Assembly (NCBI GenBank): GCA_001596155.1
Contig: CP014771.1
Coordinates: 1,240,001 to 1,304,000, forward strand
From: Hymenobacter psoromatis
Lineage (GTDB): Bacteria > Bacteroidota > Bacteroidia > Cytophagales > Hymenobacteraceae
Direction: 5' to 3'
Length of the DNA: 64,000 nucleotides
The position numbers were made by a program, and so were the translations under genes. Positions 49,501-58,831 of this stretch are shown in pieces; position 1 is the first letter of the stretch; the number at the start of each line of letters is the position of its first letter. The notes below the pieces were generated by a model. That model did not search any database. It was not told the origin of the DNA and saw only the letters and a program-made list of their open reading frames with translations.

Positions 49501-49541
49501 AAAAAGAAAGAGAACGGCTGGCACACTGGCCAGCCGTTCTC
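49501..49541 (-). terminator. Strong terminator / possible attenuator in the greA leader
   Basis: On the minus strand GAGAACGGCTGGC / GCCAGCCGTTCTC (13-bp perfect stem, 6-nt loop) is followed by TTTCTTTTT. It lies between a candidate greA promoter (49556-49563) and the greA start (49460). It may end the upstream gene at 49590, or attenuate greA, or both. Confidence 0.8.
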
Positions 49542-49555
49542 CCTCATTGGTCAGG

Positions 49556-49563
49556 CAAAGATA
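49556..49563 (-). promoter_or_regulatory. -7 box (TATCTTTG on the minus strand) upstream of greA
   Basis: CAAAGATA on the plus strand reads TATCTTTG, a full consensus match, 96 bases before the greA ATG and 15 bases before the hairpin. Confidence 0.5.
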
Positions 49564-49589
49564 CGGCGTAAATTGGTTTGGCAAGCGCC

Positions 49590-50165
49590 TTACTTCGCCG
49601 GCTTCAAATACCGGAGGGCGACGGCCACTTGCGCTTGCACCTGGGGAATTCGCTCCGCTTGCCTGAGCAGGCTGACCGCTAGCGTCCAGGGAGTGCCGGC
49701 CAGCTCATGCGTGGTGTCAGACCAGCCGAGCTGCTGCGGTCCCCGCTGGTCGCTCAGCCAGAAGGTTATGCCCAGGCCATCGCGCCCGCTGCCGAGGGCG
49801 GGCCAACGGCTACTTTCCAAGGCATCCAGCTGCGCCCGCAAGGCTCGGAGGACTTTGGTAGCCAAGGGTTTGGTAGTGTTCAAGGTCGTGTGGCACCACG
49901 TCAGCGGCGCTACCTCACAGGGCACGGCAGGGTCGTTGGCCCACCACGCCATCACGTGGTTAATCAGCGGCAGCTCCAGCACTGCTACCGATAGTTTGGG
50001 CGCTTCGCCCAGGTCGAGCAGCTCGATGAGTAAAGGCGCGTGGTGGGCTGGCCAAAACAGCGCGAGTAGGTGGCGGCCGTTGGCAGGCCGGTAGCCTGGT
50101 ATTTGCACCCCCAGCAGCTGCAACAAAGCCTGGTCAAATGCTTCTCCCCAATCACTATTTCGCAT
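49590..50165 (-). CDS. Hypothetical protein
   Basis: 191 residues, no signal peptide or clear membrane segment. Contains HLLALFWPAHHAPLLIELLD, MAWWANDPAVPCEVAPLTWC and a C-terminal TLAVSLLRQAERIPQVQAQV. Trp- and Leu-rich. No family recognised and no catalytic motif evident. It ends just before the strong terminator that precedes greA. The DNA is somewhat lower in GC than its neighbours. Confidence 0.6.
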   Translation of the reverse strand: MRNSDWGEAFDQALLQLLGVQIPGYRPANGRHLLALFWPAHHAPLLIELLDLGEAPKLSVAVLELPLINHVMAWWANDPAVPCEVAPLTWCHTTLNTTKPLATKVLRALRAQLDALESSRWPALGSGRDGLGITFWLSDQRGPQQLGWSDTTHELAGTPWTLAVSLLRQAERIPQVQAQVAVALRYLKPAK

Positions 50166-50271
50166 CGCGTAAGCTATTGACAGTAAATTGATTCGGGACT
50201 TCCTCCTAAACGTATCTTACATTTTCCTGCCCAACGTGCAAGTTGCGCCGGTTCGCCAGCGGCGGGCTTGC

Positions 50272-51213
50272 TCAACCAAGGAGAAGCTTGATTTTCGCCA
50301 CCAGCACCTCGTTGATGCGCTGGTAGCTCTGGTGCGTCCAGCCGCCGATGTGGGGCGAGAGCACCACGTTGGGCGCGGCGCGCAGGTAGTCGAAGCTGGT
50401 CTGCTGGGGGGGGGTAAGGGTGGTGAGCTTTTCGTTGGCGAGCACGTCGAGGGCCGCGCCGCGCACCTGGCCGCTTCGCAGCCGGGCCACCAGGGCGGCC
50501 TGGTCCACCACTTCGCCGCGGGCCGTGTTCATCAGCCAGATGCGGTGCTGAAAAGCGGCCAGAAACTCCTCATTCACAACCTCATGATTCGCCTCGGAGT
50601 ACGGAATATGAATACTCAAAATTTCGGCGCGGGCCTGCAGCTCGGCCAGCGGCACCAGCTCGGCGTGGCCGTCGGTGACCACGGCGGGGTCATTATCGTG
50701 GGCCAGCACGAGGCAGCCGAAGCCGCGCAGCCGCCGGGCGAAGGCCCTACCCATGTGGCCGTAGCCGAGCAGGCCCACGGTTTTGGTGCCCAGCTCCTCG
50801 CCCCGGTTGGCCTCGCGGTGCCACTCGGCGCGGCGCACCTCGGCATCGGCCGTCACGGTGTGGCGCAGCAGGGCCAGCAGCTGGCCCACCGCGAATTCGC
50901 CCACCGCGTCGCGGTTGCCCTCGGGCGCGTTCACGAGCGTGACGCCGGCCGCCGCCAGGGCCGCTTCGTCGATGTTATCGACGCCCGCCCCGGCGCGGGC
51001 CACGTAGCGCAGCTGCGGGCCGCGGGCCAGCAAGCTGCTGGTTATCCGCATTTTGCTGCGCACCATCAGGCCGGTGTAGGGCCGGGCGGCCAGCGCGGCG
51101 GGCACGTCGGCGGCGAGCAGCTTGGGTTGATAGTCGCCCTCCACGCCGATGCCGCGCAGCATCGGCAAGAGCGAGGGGTGCATGTCGTCAATTATCAGGC
51201 AGAGGGACATCAC
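50272..51213 (-). CDS. 2-hydroxyacid dehydrogenase, phosphoglycerate dehydrogenase-like
   Basis: 313 residues. Short D-2-hydroxyacid dehydrogenase with NAD-binding GLLGYGHMGRAFARRL. The catalytic triad regions are visible: Arg in NTARGEVVDQAAL, Glu in ALDVLANEK and His in LSPHIGGWT. The substrate-domain loop RAGAGVDNID is typical of D-3-phosphoglycerate dehydrogenase. No ACT domain, so if it is SerA-like it lacks serine feedback control. The exact substrate is not certain. Two adjacent ATG codons exist at the start. Cytoplasmic. Confidence 0.88.
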   Translation of the reverse strand: MMSLCLIIDDMHPSLLPMLRGIGVEGDYQPKLLAADVPAALAARPYTGLMVRSKMRITSSLLARGPQLRYVARAGAGVDNIDEAALAAAGVTLVNAPEGNRDAVGEFAVGQLLALLRHTVTADAEVRRAEWHREANRGEELGTKTVGLLGYGHMGRAFARRLRGFGCLVLAHDNDPAVVTDGHAELVPLAELQARAEILSIHIPYSEANHEVVNEEFLAAFQHRIWLMNTARGEVVDQAALVARLRSGQVRGAALDVLANEKLTTLTPPQQTSFDYLRAAPNVVLSPHIGGWTHQSYQRINEVLVAKIKLLLG

Positions 51214-51221
51214 TAAAAAAG

Positions 51222-51833
51222 CTACCGCGCCGGGGCGACAGTGGTAAAATCAGTAGGTATGAGCAGCATGGGCCGCACGGCAATGGCTTCCCTGGTGGCG
51301 GTAATGTCGTGCTCGGCATCGACCAGGATGGTGCGCAGGGGTAGGGTGCCATCAGTGGCTTGCAGCAGCGCGTACCAGCCCCAGGAGGGGCACTTGCTCA
51401 AACCAGCTAGGTCAATGCGTAGTTCAGGCGAATAAAAAACCAGGGTCGAAACGCGGTCCTGCGTCAGTTGCAGCACGTGGCAGCGGTAGCCAAGAATGGT
51501 AGCGGTGGTGGGCAGGCACTTCAGCGCGGCCCCGGCGGGACGCCGCCGGGCGGTGTCGGCCAGCAGCTTGGACTGGCCCTGCGGAAACGTGTACAACTCA
51601 TTTTTATCACCCAGGTAAAGCTCGTTCAGCTTTTTATTTTTGTCGTAAAGCTTGTAGTTGCGGCCCTGCACGTAGGGCCAGCTCTTGGGCTTCACAGCGT
51701 AGTAGAGAGTTTCGCCGGCCGCCGTTTGGTACTCGCTTTCAAACTCCAGGCTGCCGCTGAAATAGGGCACCTGTTGGGCCGGAGCGCAGCTTATTCCCAA
51801 TAAAGCACCTACTAGCAGCAACTGACGCAGCAT
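51222..51833 (-). CDS. Exported hypothetical protein
   Basis: 203 residues. Signal peptide LRQLLLVGALLGISCAPAQ; the Cys could make it a lipoprotein but the lipobox (GISC) is imperfect. The mature part is beta-rich (FSGSLEFESEYQTAAGETLY, NELYTFPQGQSKLL, VSTLVFYSPELRIDL), reminiscent of DUF4412/LolA-like exported proteins. I cannot confirm that. It ends 8 bases before the dehydrogenase start, so the two may be co-transcribed. Confidence 0.65.
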   Translation of the reverse strand: MLRQLLLVGALLGISCAPAQQVPYFSGSLEFESEYQTAAGETLYYAVKPKSWPYVQGRNYKLYDKNKKLNELYLGDKNELYTFPQGQSKLLADTARRRPAGAALKCLPTTATILGYRCHVLQLTQDRVSTLVFYSPELRIDLAGLSKCPSWGWYALLQATDGTLPLRTILVDAEHDITATREAIAVRPMLLIPTDFTTVAPAR

Positions 51834-51899
51834 ATAAAAAATGTAAGGAGGGAGTTAGAATTGCCGACTTTTTGGCCAGCCGCCACGTTCGGCAGAAGC

Positions 51900-52685
51900 T
51901 CAGGACTGGTTGGCCGTCACGAGCTGCGTCAGCCGTACAAACTCCCCTACCCCCAGCTGCTCGGCGCGCTTGTCGAACAGCTCGCCCGCCATCGCCTCGC
52001 TCGACAAGCCCAGCGGTTTGAGCGCGTTGCGCAGGGTTTTGCGGCGGGTGGAAAAGGCCTGCTTCACCACCCGAAAAAACAGCTTCTCGTCGCAATCCAG
52101 GCTTTCGGTTTGGTTGCGGGTGAGGCGCACCACGGCCGACTCAACTTTGGGCGGCGGCACAAACACGTGGGCGGGCACCGTGAACAGGTATTCGATGTCG
52201 TAATAAGCCTGCAAAAGCACGCTCAGGATGCCGTAGGTTTTGGAGCCGGGCGGCTCGGCCAGGCGCTCGGCCACTTCCTTTTGCAACATGCCCACCACCT
52301 CGCGCACCTGCTGGCGCTGGGCCAGCACCTGGAAGAATATCTGGGTGCTGATGTTGTAGGGGAAATTACCGATGATGGCCAGTGACTTATCGGGAAATAA
52401 CTGCCCCAAATCCTGCTTCAGAAAATCGGTGGCGTAGATGCGGGGCGTCAGCGCCGGGTAGTGCGTCGTGAGGTAGGCCACCGACTCGGTATCAATCTCG
52501 ACCACGCTGGTCTGGTAGGCCGGGTTTTCAAGCAAATACTGCGTGAGCACGCCCATGCCGGGGCCGATTTCGAGCACCTCCCCGAGTCCCTCGGGCAGGC
52601 GCAGGCTCTCCACGATGCGGCGGGCAATGTTGGGGTCGGCCAGGAAGTGCTGGCCAAGGTGCTTTTTGGGGCGAACGGCGTTCAT
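51900..52685 (-). CDS. rsmA: 16S rRNA dimethyladenosine transferase (RsmA/KsgA)
   Basis: 261 residues. N-terminal RPKKHLGQHFLADPNIARRI, AdoMet motif I VLEIGPGMGVLTQYLL and catalytic NFPY in IIGNFPYNISTQIF. The C-terminal domain has RKTLRNALKPLG, typical of RsmA. It dimethylates two adjacent adenines near the 3' end of 16S rRNA (A1518 and A1519 in E. coli numbering), a late check in small-subunit assembly. Cytoplasmic. A family A repeat lies directly upstream. Confidence 0.95.
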   Translation of the reverse strand: MNAVRPKKHLGQHFLADPNIARRIVESLRLPEGLGEVLEIGPGMGVLTQYLLENPAYQTSVVEIDTESVAYLTTHYPALTPRIYATDFLKQDLGQLFPDKSLAIIGNFPYNISTQIFFQVLAQRQQVREVVGMLQKEVAERLAEPPGSKTYGILSVLLQAYYDIEYLFTVPAHVFVPPPKVESAVVRLTRNQTESLDCDEKLFFRVVKQAFSTRRKTLRNALKPLGLSSEAMAGELFDKRAEQLGVGEFVRLTQLVTANQS

Positions 52686-52710
52686 TTTTTAGTACTTGGT
52701 TTCAAAGCCT

Positions 52711-52799
52711 GTCATTGCGAGCAACGCGAAGCAATCGCATCAGAACGAGTCGCTCGGGCATCGTTCCGGTGCGATTGCTTCGCGTTGCTCGCAATGACA
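52711..52799. repeat. Long inverted repeat, family A
   Basis: Arms TGTCATTGCGAGCAACGCGA then AGCAATCGCA and complement around a ~30-bp spacer. Between rsmA and the M1 peptidase gene. Confidence 0.85.
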
Positions 52800-52820
52800 A
52801 TCGCCTTTAATAATGCTTGG

Positions 52821-54482
52821 TTAATCCATCAGCACGCCGATGTGGTAGTTAAACGTATCGACCTCCACGTTGTCGCGCGTCGCACCGGGCAGGTCGAGGG
52901 GCTTGAACTTGGTGGTGGGGGTAAGGAATTTATACTCGCCGCCTTTCAGGCGCAGGCGCACGGGCAGGTCAAAGGCCGGCACGTTGGCCACCCAGCGGCC
53001 CAGCAGCTGGCCTTTTTCGACGCGCGTTTCGAGCACCGGCAGGCTGGGATACTGCAAATACTGTGCAAACACGGGGCTGAAATCGCGGCCCGCCTCGCGG
53101 CTGATATAGTCGATTACCTGCTGGCCGGTCACGGTCTGGTGGTAGAACGTTTGGCCCAGGCCGCGCAAGATTTGCCGCCATTTGGCGTCGTCGTTGAGGG
53201 CCGTGCGCACCATGTTGAGCAGGTTGCTGCCCTTGTCGTACATATCGCTGGAACCCTCTTTATTCACGCCGTAGGGGCCGATAATGGGGCCGTCGTTCTG
53301 GATGTTGCGGCGCTGGCCGTGCAGGTATTCCTGGCCGGCCTGCTTGCCATACTGGCTTTCCACGAACAGCGCTTCCGAGTAGGTGGTGAAGCTCTCATGC
53401 ACCCACATATCGGCAATGTCCTTGGCCGTGATGTTGTTGCCAAACCACTCGTGGCCGCTCTCGTGGATGATGATAAAATCCCACTTCAGGCCCCAGCCGG
53501 TGCCCGAGCGGTCGCGGCCCAGGTAGCCGTTCAAGTAGTGGTTGCCGTAGGCCACGGCGCTCTGGTGCTCCATGCCGAGGTGGGGCGTTTCGACCAGCTT
53601 GTAGCCGTCCTTATAGAAGGGGTAGGGACCGAACCAGTATTCCATGCTCTTGAGCATGGGCTTCACGTTGGCGGCAAACTGCTTTTTGGCCTTCGCCAAA
53701 TTTTGGGGCAGCACCCAGTAGTCGAGCGTCAGCGGGCCTTTCTCGCCCTGGTACACGTCCGAAAAATGCGCGTACTTCGCCACGTTCAGGGCCACATCGT
53801 AGTTGTTGATGGGGTTGGTCACGGCCCAGTCGAAGCGCGTGTAGCCGCCGGGTAGCTTGTGGGTGCCGCGCAGGCGGCCGTTCGACACGTCGGTGAGGCC
53901 CTTGGGCACGGCCACGCTGATGAGCATACTGTCCACTTCGTCAGCCTGTTGGTCCTTGGTGGGCCACCAGATACTGGCCCCTACCCCCTGGCAGGCGGTG
54001 GCTACCCAGGGCGCGCCGGTGGTGTCCTGCGCAAACACGAAGCCGCCGTCCCAGGGCGCTTTTTTGGCGATGGTGGGCTGGCCCGAATACGTAACCGTGA
54101 ACTCGTCGCGGCTGCCCGCCTGGAGGGGGGTAGGGAAGGTCACGAACACCGCGTTGGCCTCGCGGGTGAAGGGCACGTCGCGGCCGTGGTAGGTCACCTT
54201 ATCCACCGCCAGGTTGGCGAAAAGGTCGAATTGCAGCCGCGTTAAATCGCGCGTGGCCGTGAAGCGAAACAGGTTGGTGCCGCTGATGAAGCGGCGGGCC
54301 ACGTCGAGCTTCACGTCGAGGTGGTAGTAGTTGATGTCGTAGCAAGTACGCTCGGCCGGCTGGCCGCCGCGCAGCGAATCGGCGCGGGTAAACGTCGTTT
54401 TGGGCTGCATAAGCTGGGCCGAGGCCAGCAGCGACGAGGCGAGCAGCGGCAGCAACAGCCGCAGAGTTTTTCGCAGAATCAT
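52821..54482 (-). CDS. M1 family aminopeptidase, exported
   Basis: 553 residues from the ATG at 54482; signal peptide TLRLLLPLLASSLLASAQ. The zinc site is His340-Glu341-x-x-His344 (HESGHEWFGN) with third ligand Glu363 in WVHESFTTYSE. The GxMEN-like exopeptidase motif appears as LGMEHQSAVAYG. The N-terminal saddle domain starts YDINYYHLDVKLDVARRFIS. Shorter than classical PepN because it lacks the large helical C-terminal domain. Probably removes N-terminal residues from peptides in the periplasm. Divergent from the M17 aminopeptidase gene. Confidence 0.92.
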   Translation of the reverse strand: MILRKTLRLLLPLLASSLLASAQLMQPKTTFTRADSLRGGQPAERTCYDINYYHLDVKLDVARRFISGTNLFRFTATRDLTRLQFDLFANLAVDKVTYHGRDVPFTREANAVFVTFPTPLQAGSRDEFTVTYSGQPTIAKKAPWDGGFVFAQDTTGAPWVATACQGVGASIWWPTKDQQADEVDSMLISVAVPKGLTDVSNGRLRGTHKLPGGYTRFDWAVTNPINNYDVALNVAKYAHFSDVYQGEKGPLTLDYWVLPQNLAKAKKQFAANVKPMLKSMEYWFGPYPFYKDGYKLVETPHLGMEHQSAVAYGNHYLNGYLGRDRSGTGWGLKWDFIIIHESGHEWFGNNITAKDIADMWVHESFTTYSEALFVESQYGKQAGQEYLHGQRRNIQNDGPIIGPYGVNKEGSSDMYDKGSNLLNMVRTALNDDAKWRQILRGLGQTFYHQTVTGQQVIDYISREAGRDFSPVFAQYLQYPSLPVLETRVEKGQLLGRWVANVPAFDLPVRLRLKGGEYKFLTPTTKFKPLDLPGATRDNVEVDTFNYHIGVLMD

Positions 54483-54494
54483 AACACCTTGTAA

Positions 54495-54559
54495 AACGAA
54501 GTGGCACTCCATTTCCGGTTGGGTCGCTTGCGCAATAGCAAAACGGAGTGCCACTCCGT
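54495..54559. repeat. Inverted repeat between divergent aminopeptidase genes
   Basis: ACGAAGTGGCACTCCATTT (54495-54513) faces AAACGGAGTGCCACTCCGT (54541-54559) with two mismatches. Each arm is itself partly palindromic (GGAGTGGCACTCC). It could be an operator for both genes or a repeat. Confidence 0.6.
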
Positions 54560-54602
54560 TCTACATACCTTCACGCCAAAGTTACGCCCCTGCCCGCTCC
54601 CT

Positions 54603-56060
54603 ATGTCCCTCATGCTTGCCCACGCCGCCGCCGTGCCGGCCCACGCTACCCAGGTTTTCGTGCTGCCCCTCGGCACCACCGCTCTACCCCCCCTTGCCGC
54701 CACCGACCTGCCTGAGGCCGCCCGCCGCTACGTCGAAACGGCCCTGGCCGACGACCAGAAGCTCATTACGCTCAACCACTTTTCGCACCAGCACTACTTC
54801 GTGGTGCTCGAAAAAAAGCCTACCCCCGGCCTCCAGCTCGAAGCCCTGCGCAAGGCCGGCCACCAGCTGCAAGGCTTGCTGAAGCGGGAAAAAACGGCCG
54901 AGGTTTTCGTGCAGAATCTCAGCGACAACCCCGACGCCGCCCGCACGCTGGCCGAGGGCTTATTCCTGGCTGCCTACCAGTTTGAGGGCTACAAAACGGA
55001 TGAGAAGTCGCGCGCGGCGGCCGCGCTCACCACGATTAACCTCGTCGGCAACGCGGCCACCGAGGCGCAGGTCACCGAGTTGCAGCACGTGCTCGAAGGC
55101 GTCGCCTTCGCCCGCGACCTGGTAAATGCGCCCCTTAATAAGCTCAATGCCCAGCAGTTTGCTGAGCGCTTGGCCGAGGCTGGCGACGACGCCGGCTACA
55201 CCACCGACATCCTCGACATGGCCCGCATCGAGAGCCTGCGCATGGGTGGCCTGCTGGCCGTGAACCTGGGCTCGCCCGAGCCGCCCACGTTCAGCATTCT
55301 GGAGTGGAAGCCCGCAGGTGCTAAAAACGAGAAGCCCTACGTGCTCGTGGGCAAGGGCGTAGTCTATGACACCGGCGGCCTCAGCCTCAAGCCCACGCCC
55401 AACAGCATGGACCTGATGAAGTGCGACATGGCCGGCGGCGCGGCCGTGGGCGGCGTACTCTACGCGCTGGCTAAGAACAACATCCCGCTGCACGTTATCG
55501 GCCTGGTGCCGGCCACCGACAACCGCCCCGGCGGCCTGGCCTACGTGCCCGGCGACGTGCTCACCATGCACTCGGGCCTCACGGTGGAGGTTAAAAACAC
55601 CGACGCCGAAGGCCGCCTGCTATTGGCCGACGCGCTGAGCTTCGCCAAAAAATACCACCCCGCGCTGGTCATTGACCTCGCTACCCTCACCGGCGCGGCC
55701 GTGCGTGCCTTGGGCACCGAGGCCGCCGCCGTAATGGGCACCGCCGCGCCCGACACCACCGCCCAATTGCTGGCCGCCGCGCACCGCACGCACGAGCGCC
55801 TGGTCGAGTTTCCGCTCTGGGACGACTACGCTGACCACATGAAGTCAGATATCGCCGACCTTTCCAACCTGGGCAAGGCCGAGGCGGGCCACATCTCGGC
55901 CGCCAAGTTTCTGGAGCGCTTCATCGAAGGCACGCCCTGGTTGCATCTGGACATTGCCGGCCCGGCGTTTTTGACGGCCGCCGACTCGTATCGCGGCAAG
56001 GGCGGCACGGGCATGGGCGTGCGGCTTTTGTATGAATTTCTAACCAAGCAGGTAGCTTAA
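54603..56060 (+). CDS. M17 family leucyl aminopeptidase
   Basis: 485 residues from the ATG at 54603; the longer frame from 54501 runs through the inverted repeat. Metal-binding and active-site segments: GKGVVYDTGGLSLKP, MDLMKCDMAGGAAVGG and the signature NTDAEGRLLLADAL. It is a two-metal hexameric cytoplasmic aminopeptidase that recycles peptides, preferring Leu. No signal peptide. The N-terminal regulatory domain (residues ~10-160) is diverged, as is usual. Confidence 0.94.
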   Translation: MSLMLAHAAAVPAHATQVFVLPLGTTALPPLAATDLPEAARRYVETALADDQKLITLNHFSHQHYFVVLEKKPTPGLQLEALRKAGHQLQGLLKREKTAEVFVQNLSDNPDAARTLAEGLFLAAYQFEGYKTDEKSRAAAALTTINLVGNAATEAQVTELQHVLEGVAFARDLVNAPLNKLNAQQFAERLAEAGDDAGYTTDILDMARIESLRMGGLLAVNLGSPEPPTFSILEWKPAGAKNEKPYVLVGKGVVYDTGGLSLKPTPNSMDLMKCDMAGGAAVGGVLYALAKNNIPLHVIGLVPATDNRPGGLAYVPGDVLTMHSGLTVEVKNTDAEGRLLLADALSFAKKYHPALVIDLATLTGAAVRALGTEAAAVMGTAAPDTTAQLLAAAHRTHERLVEFPLWDDYADHMKSDIADLSNLGKAEAGHISAAKFLERFIEGTPWLHLDIAGPAFLTAADSYRGKGGTGMGVRLLYEFLTKQVA

Positions 56061-56076
56061 TTTCTCAAAAAAGAAC

Positions 56077-56180
56077 GTCATGCTGAGCTTGCCGAAGCAT
56101 CTCGCGTGGGGTAGTAACTCAATCGTTCAACGGCATTGATTACTACCCCACGCGAGATGCTTCGGCAAGCTCAGTATGAC
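56077..56180. repeat. Long inverted repeat, family C
   Basis: ~47-bp arms (GTCATGCTGAGCTTGCCGAA then GCATCTCGCGTGGGGTAGTA, and complement, one mismatch). The spacer contains AATCGTTCAACGGCATTGAT. It separates the M17 gene from pdxA. Confidence 0.85.
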
Positions 56181-56207
56181 AGACGATTAGGAGCGTCCCT
56201 ATTTATC

Positions 56208-57245
56208 ATGTCCAAAACCCTACCCCGCCTCGGTTTTTCCGTGGGCGACCTGGCCGGTATCGGCCCCGAAGTCATTTATAAAACGCTGCGCGACGAGCGC
56301 ATTTTGCAGCAGTGCACGCCCGTGGTGTACGGCACGGCCACGGCGCTTTTCGACGATTTTCCGGTGGAAAAAGGGGCCGAGCCGCTCATGTTTCGGCAGC
56401 TGCGCGACGCGGCCGACATCGCGCCCGGCCGCCTCAACGCCGTAACGTGCTGGGACGAGGATTTTCACCTCACGCCCGGCCAGCCCTCGGCCGCCAGCGG
56501 GCAGGCCGCCCGCGAAAGTCTGCTCGCCGCCAGCCGCGACCTCAAGGCCGGCCTGCTCGACGGCATCGTGACAGCGCCCATCAGCAAGGAAAATACCCAA
56601 GCCGACGACTTTCGCTTTCCCGGCCACACCGAGTTCTTAGCCAGCTACTTCGGCGCGGCCGACAGCCTCATGTTTTTGGTGGATGAGGGGCAAGACCTGC
56701 GCGTGGCCACCGCCACCGGCCACATTCCACTTAAGGACGTTTCGACCCGCGTGACCAGCGACTTGCTGCGCACTAAAATTCGCTTGTTGCTCAAGTCGTT
56801 GCAGCAGGATTTTGGTATTCTCAAACCCAAGATAGCCGTGCTGGGAATGAACCCCCACGCGGGCGAAAACGGCCTGATTGGCCGCGAGGAGGGCGAGGTG
56901 ATAACACCCGTCGTCCGGCAGTTTGCGCACGATGGCCACCTCGTGTTCGGCCCCTACCCCGCCGATGGCTACTTCGGTACCGGGCAGTTCCGGCAGTTCG
57001 ACGCTACCCTCTCCATCTACCACGACCAGGGCCTGATTCCGTTCAAGCTCATGGCGTTTGAGCGGGGCGTGAACTTCACGGCCGGCCTGCCGGTGGTGCG
57101 CACCTCGCCCGACCACGGCACGGCCTACGGCATCGCGGGCAAGTTTTGCGCCGATGAGTCGTCGTTTCGGGCCGCCGTGTTTCTGGCCTGCGATGTGGTG
57201 CAGGCCCGCCGCCTCGGGGCCGCCGACCCGCGCTCGGTGCGGTGA
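56208..57245 (+). CDS. pdxA: 4-hydroxythreonine-4-phosphate dehydrogenase
   Basis: 345 residues from the ATG at 56208. Family motifs: VGDLAGIGPEVIYKTL, TAPISKENTQ, FPGHTEFLASYFG (metal-binding His), LGMNPHAGENGLIG and SIYHDQGLIPFKLMAFERGV. It oxidises 4-phosphohydroxy-L-threonine in the DXP-dependent pyridoxal 5'-phosphate pathway. Cytoplasmic homodimer with a divalent metal. No other vitamin B6 genes are adjacent. A longer in-frame start at 56136 lies in a repeat and is rejected. Confidence 0.95.
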   Translation: MSKTLPRLGFSVGDLAGIGPEVIYKTLRDERILQQCTPVVYGTATALFDDFPVEKGAEPLMFRQLRDAADIAPGRLNAVTCWDEDFHLTPGQPSAASGQAARESLLAASRDLKAGLLDGIVTAPISKENTQADDFRFPGHTEFLASYFGAADSLMFLVDEGQDLRVATATGHIPLKDVSTRVTSDLLRTKIRLLLKSLQQDFGILKPKIAVLGMNPHAGENGLIGREEGEVITPVVRQFAHDGHLVFGPYPADGYFGTGQFRQFDATLSIYHDQGLIPFKLMAFERGVNFTAGLPVVRTSPDHGTAYGIAGKFCADESSFRAAVFLACDVVQARRLGAADPRSVR

Positions 57246-57277
57246 GTCACTTTGGGGGTAGGGGGTGGGGGGACGTT

Positions 57278-57376
57278 TGTCATTGCGAGCCTGCGAAGCA
57301 ATCGCACCCGAACAACACCCACGCCAGTCATTCATCCATCGTTCTGATGCGATTGCTTCGCAGGCTCGCAATGACA
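57278..57376. repeat. Long inverted repeat, family A
   Basis: ~30-bp arms (TTGTCATTGCGAGCCTGCGA then AGCAATCGCA and complement) around a ~40-bp spacer. Confidence 0.85.
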
Positions 57377-57392
57377 AAAACCAATCAATCTT

Positions 57393-58782
57393 ATGCGCCT
57401 ACCCCTCCTCTTGCTCCTCATCGGCTGGCTGGGTAGCCGGCCGGCCCTGGCGCAGCAGCTGACGCTGACGCACGCCAACGTGGTGGACGTGCGGACCGGC
57501 CAGATTCAGGCCGACCAAACGGTAGTTATTGCCGGGTCGCGCATCGTGCGGGTGAGGCCGTCGGCGCGCCCTACCCCCCCTGGGCCGGGCCAAGTGGTTG
57601 ATGCCCAGGGCCAGTACCTCATTCCGGGGCTCTGGGACATGCACACCCACGTGTATTTCGACGGCACGGCCAGCGCGGGCACCGACCTGATTTTGCCCTT
57701 GCTGGTAGCCAATGGCGTAACCGGCATCCGCGACATGGGCAGCGAGCTGGACAGCATCCTACGCGCCCGGCAGGCCGTGGCGGCGCATCAATTGCTGGGG
57801 CCGCGCATCGTGGCTGCCGGCCCAATGCTCGACGGCGGCAAGTCGCCCTACAAGGCGGCCATCGCTATTGCGACCCCCGAGGAAGGCCGCCGGGCGGTGG
57901 ATAGGCTAAAGGCGCGCGGCGTTGATTTCATCAAAGTGCAGTCGCTGGTGCCGCGCGGCGTATTTCGCCATCATGGCCGAGGCCAAAAAAGTGGGCCTGC
58001 CGGTCGATGGCCACGTGCCCGACGCCGTGCGCGCCACCGAGGCCGTGGCCGCCGGCCAGCGCACCTTCGAGCACCTCATCGGCATTTTTGAAGCCAGCTC
58101 GCCCGACGAGGCGAAGTACGTAGCGGGCGGCCCGAAATCGCCGGGCCGCTTCCTGGCCACCTACGACCTGGCCCGCGAGGCCACTATCATCAAGCTGCTG
58201 GCCGCGCGCCAGGTGTGGCAGTGCCCTACCCTCTTCTGGGAGCGCGGCCAGTGGCTGGTCGATGCCATCGACTGGCGGCAGGATTCGGCCCTGGCCTACG
58301 CGGGCCGCAGCTGGGTCGAAACGCGCTGGCCCAGGGCCCAAAAGAGCATCGCCCAAAGCCTGGATACCGAGCCGCTGGCGGTGCGCGAAAAGTTCGTGGC
58401 CCATGAGCTGGACCTCGTGCGCCGACTGCACGCGGCGGGAGTAGGCTTTCTGGCGGGCACCGACATGCCGGCGGGCGTCGATTTGATTCCCGGCGTGAGC
58501 CTGCACCTGGAGCTTCAGCGCTTCGTGGCGGCCGGCTTCACGCCCCTGCAAGCCCTGCAAACTGCTACCCTCAACCCGGCGCGCTTCTACCACCGCCTCC
58601 AGGACTTTGGCACCGTGCGGCCCGGCCGGGTCGCCGACCTGGTGCTACTCAGCGCCAACCCGCTCGTGGATATCGCCAATACGCGCCGCATCGCGGCCGT
58701 CGTGGCCGATGGCCGCTACCTGTCGCGGGCCGCGCTGGACGAGCTGCAAGCGAAGCTGAAACGCGTGGCGGCGAGGAAGTAA
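57393..58782 (+). pseudogene. Exported amidohydrolase, frameshifted
   Basis: Two overlapping frames together make one ~460-residue amidohydrolase. The first (57393 onward) has a signal peptide (LPLLLLLIGWLGSRPALAQ), the metal motif HTH in IPGLWDMHTHVYFDG and ends sensibly at GVDFIKVQSLVPR near 57950. The second (58782 end) continues in the +1 frame with YFAIMAEAKKVGLPVDGHVP, FLAGTDMPAGVDLIPG and a normal C-terminus (FGTVRPGRVADLVLLSANPL). Two missing bases, or one extra, at ~57950-57956 (CCGCGCGGCGTATTTC) explain it. Either a young pseudogene or a sequencing error. Same superfamily as 14262. Confidence 0.82.
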
Positions 58783-58831
58783 TCAGCCGCTGGGGCAGAT
58801 TACTCGCAACGGACTATCAGACATCTCATTA

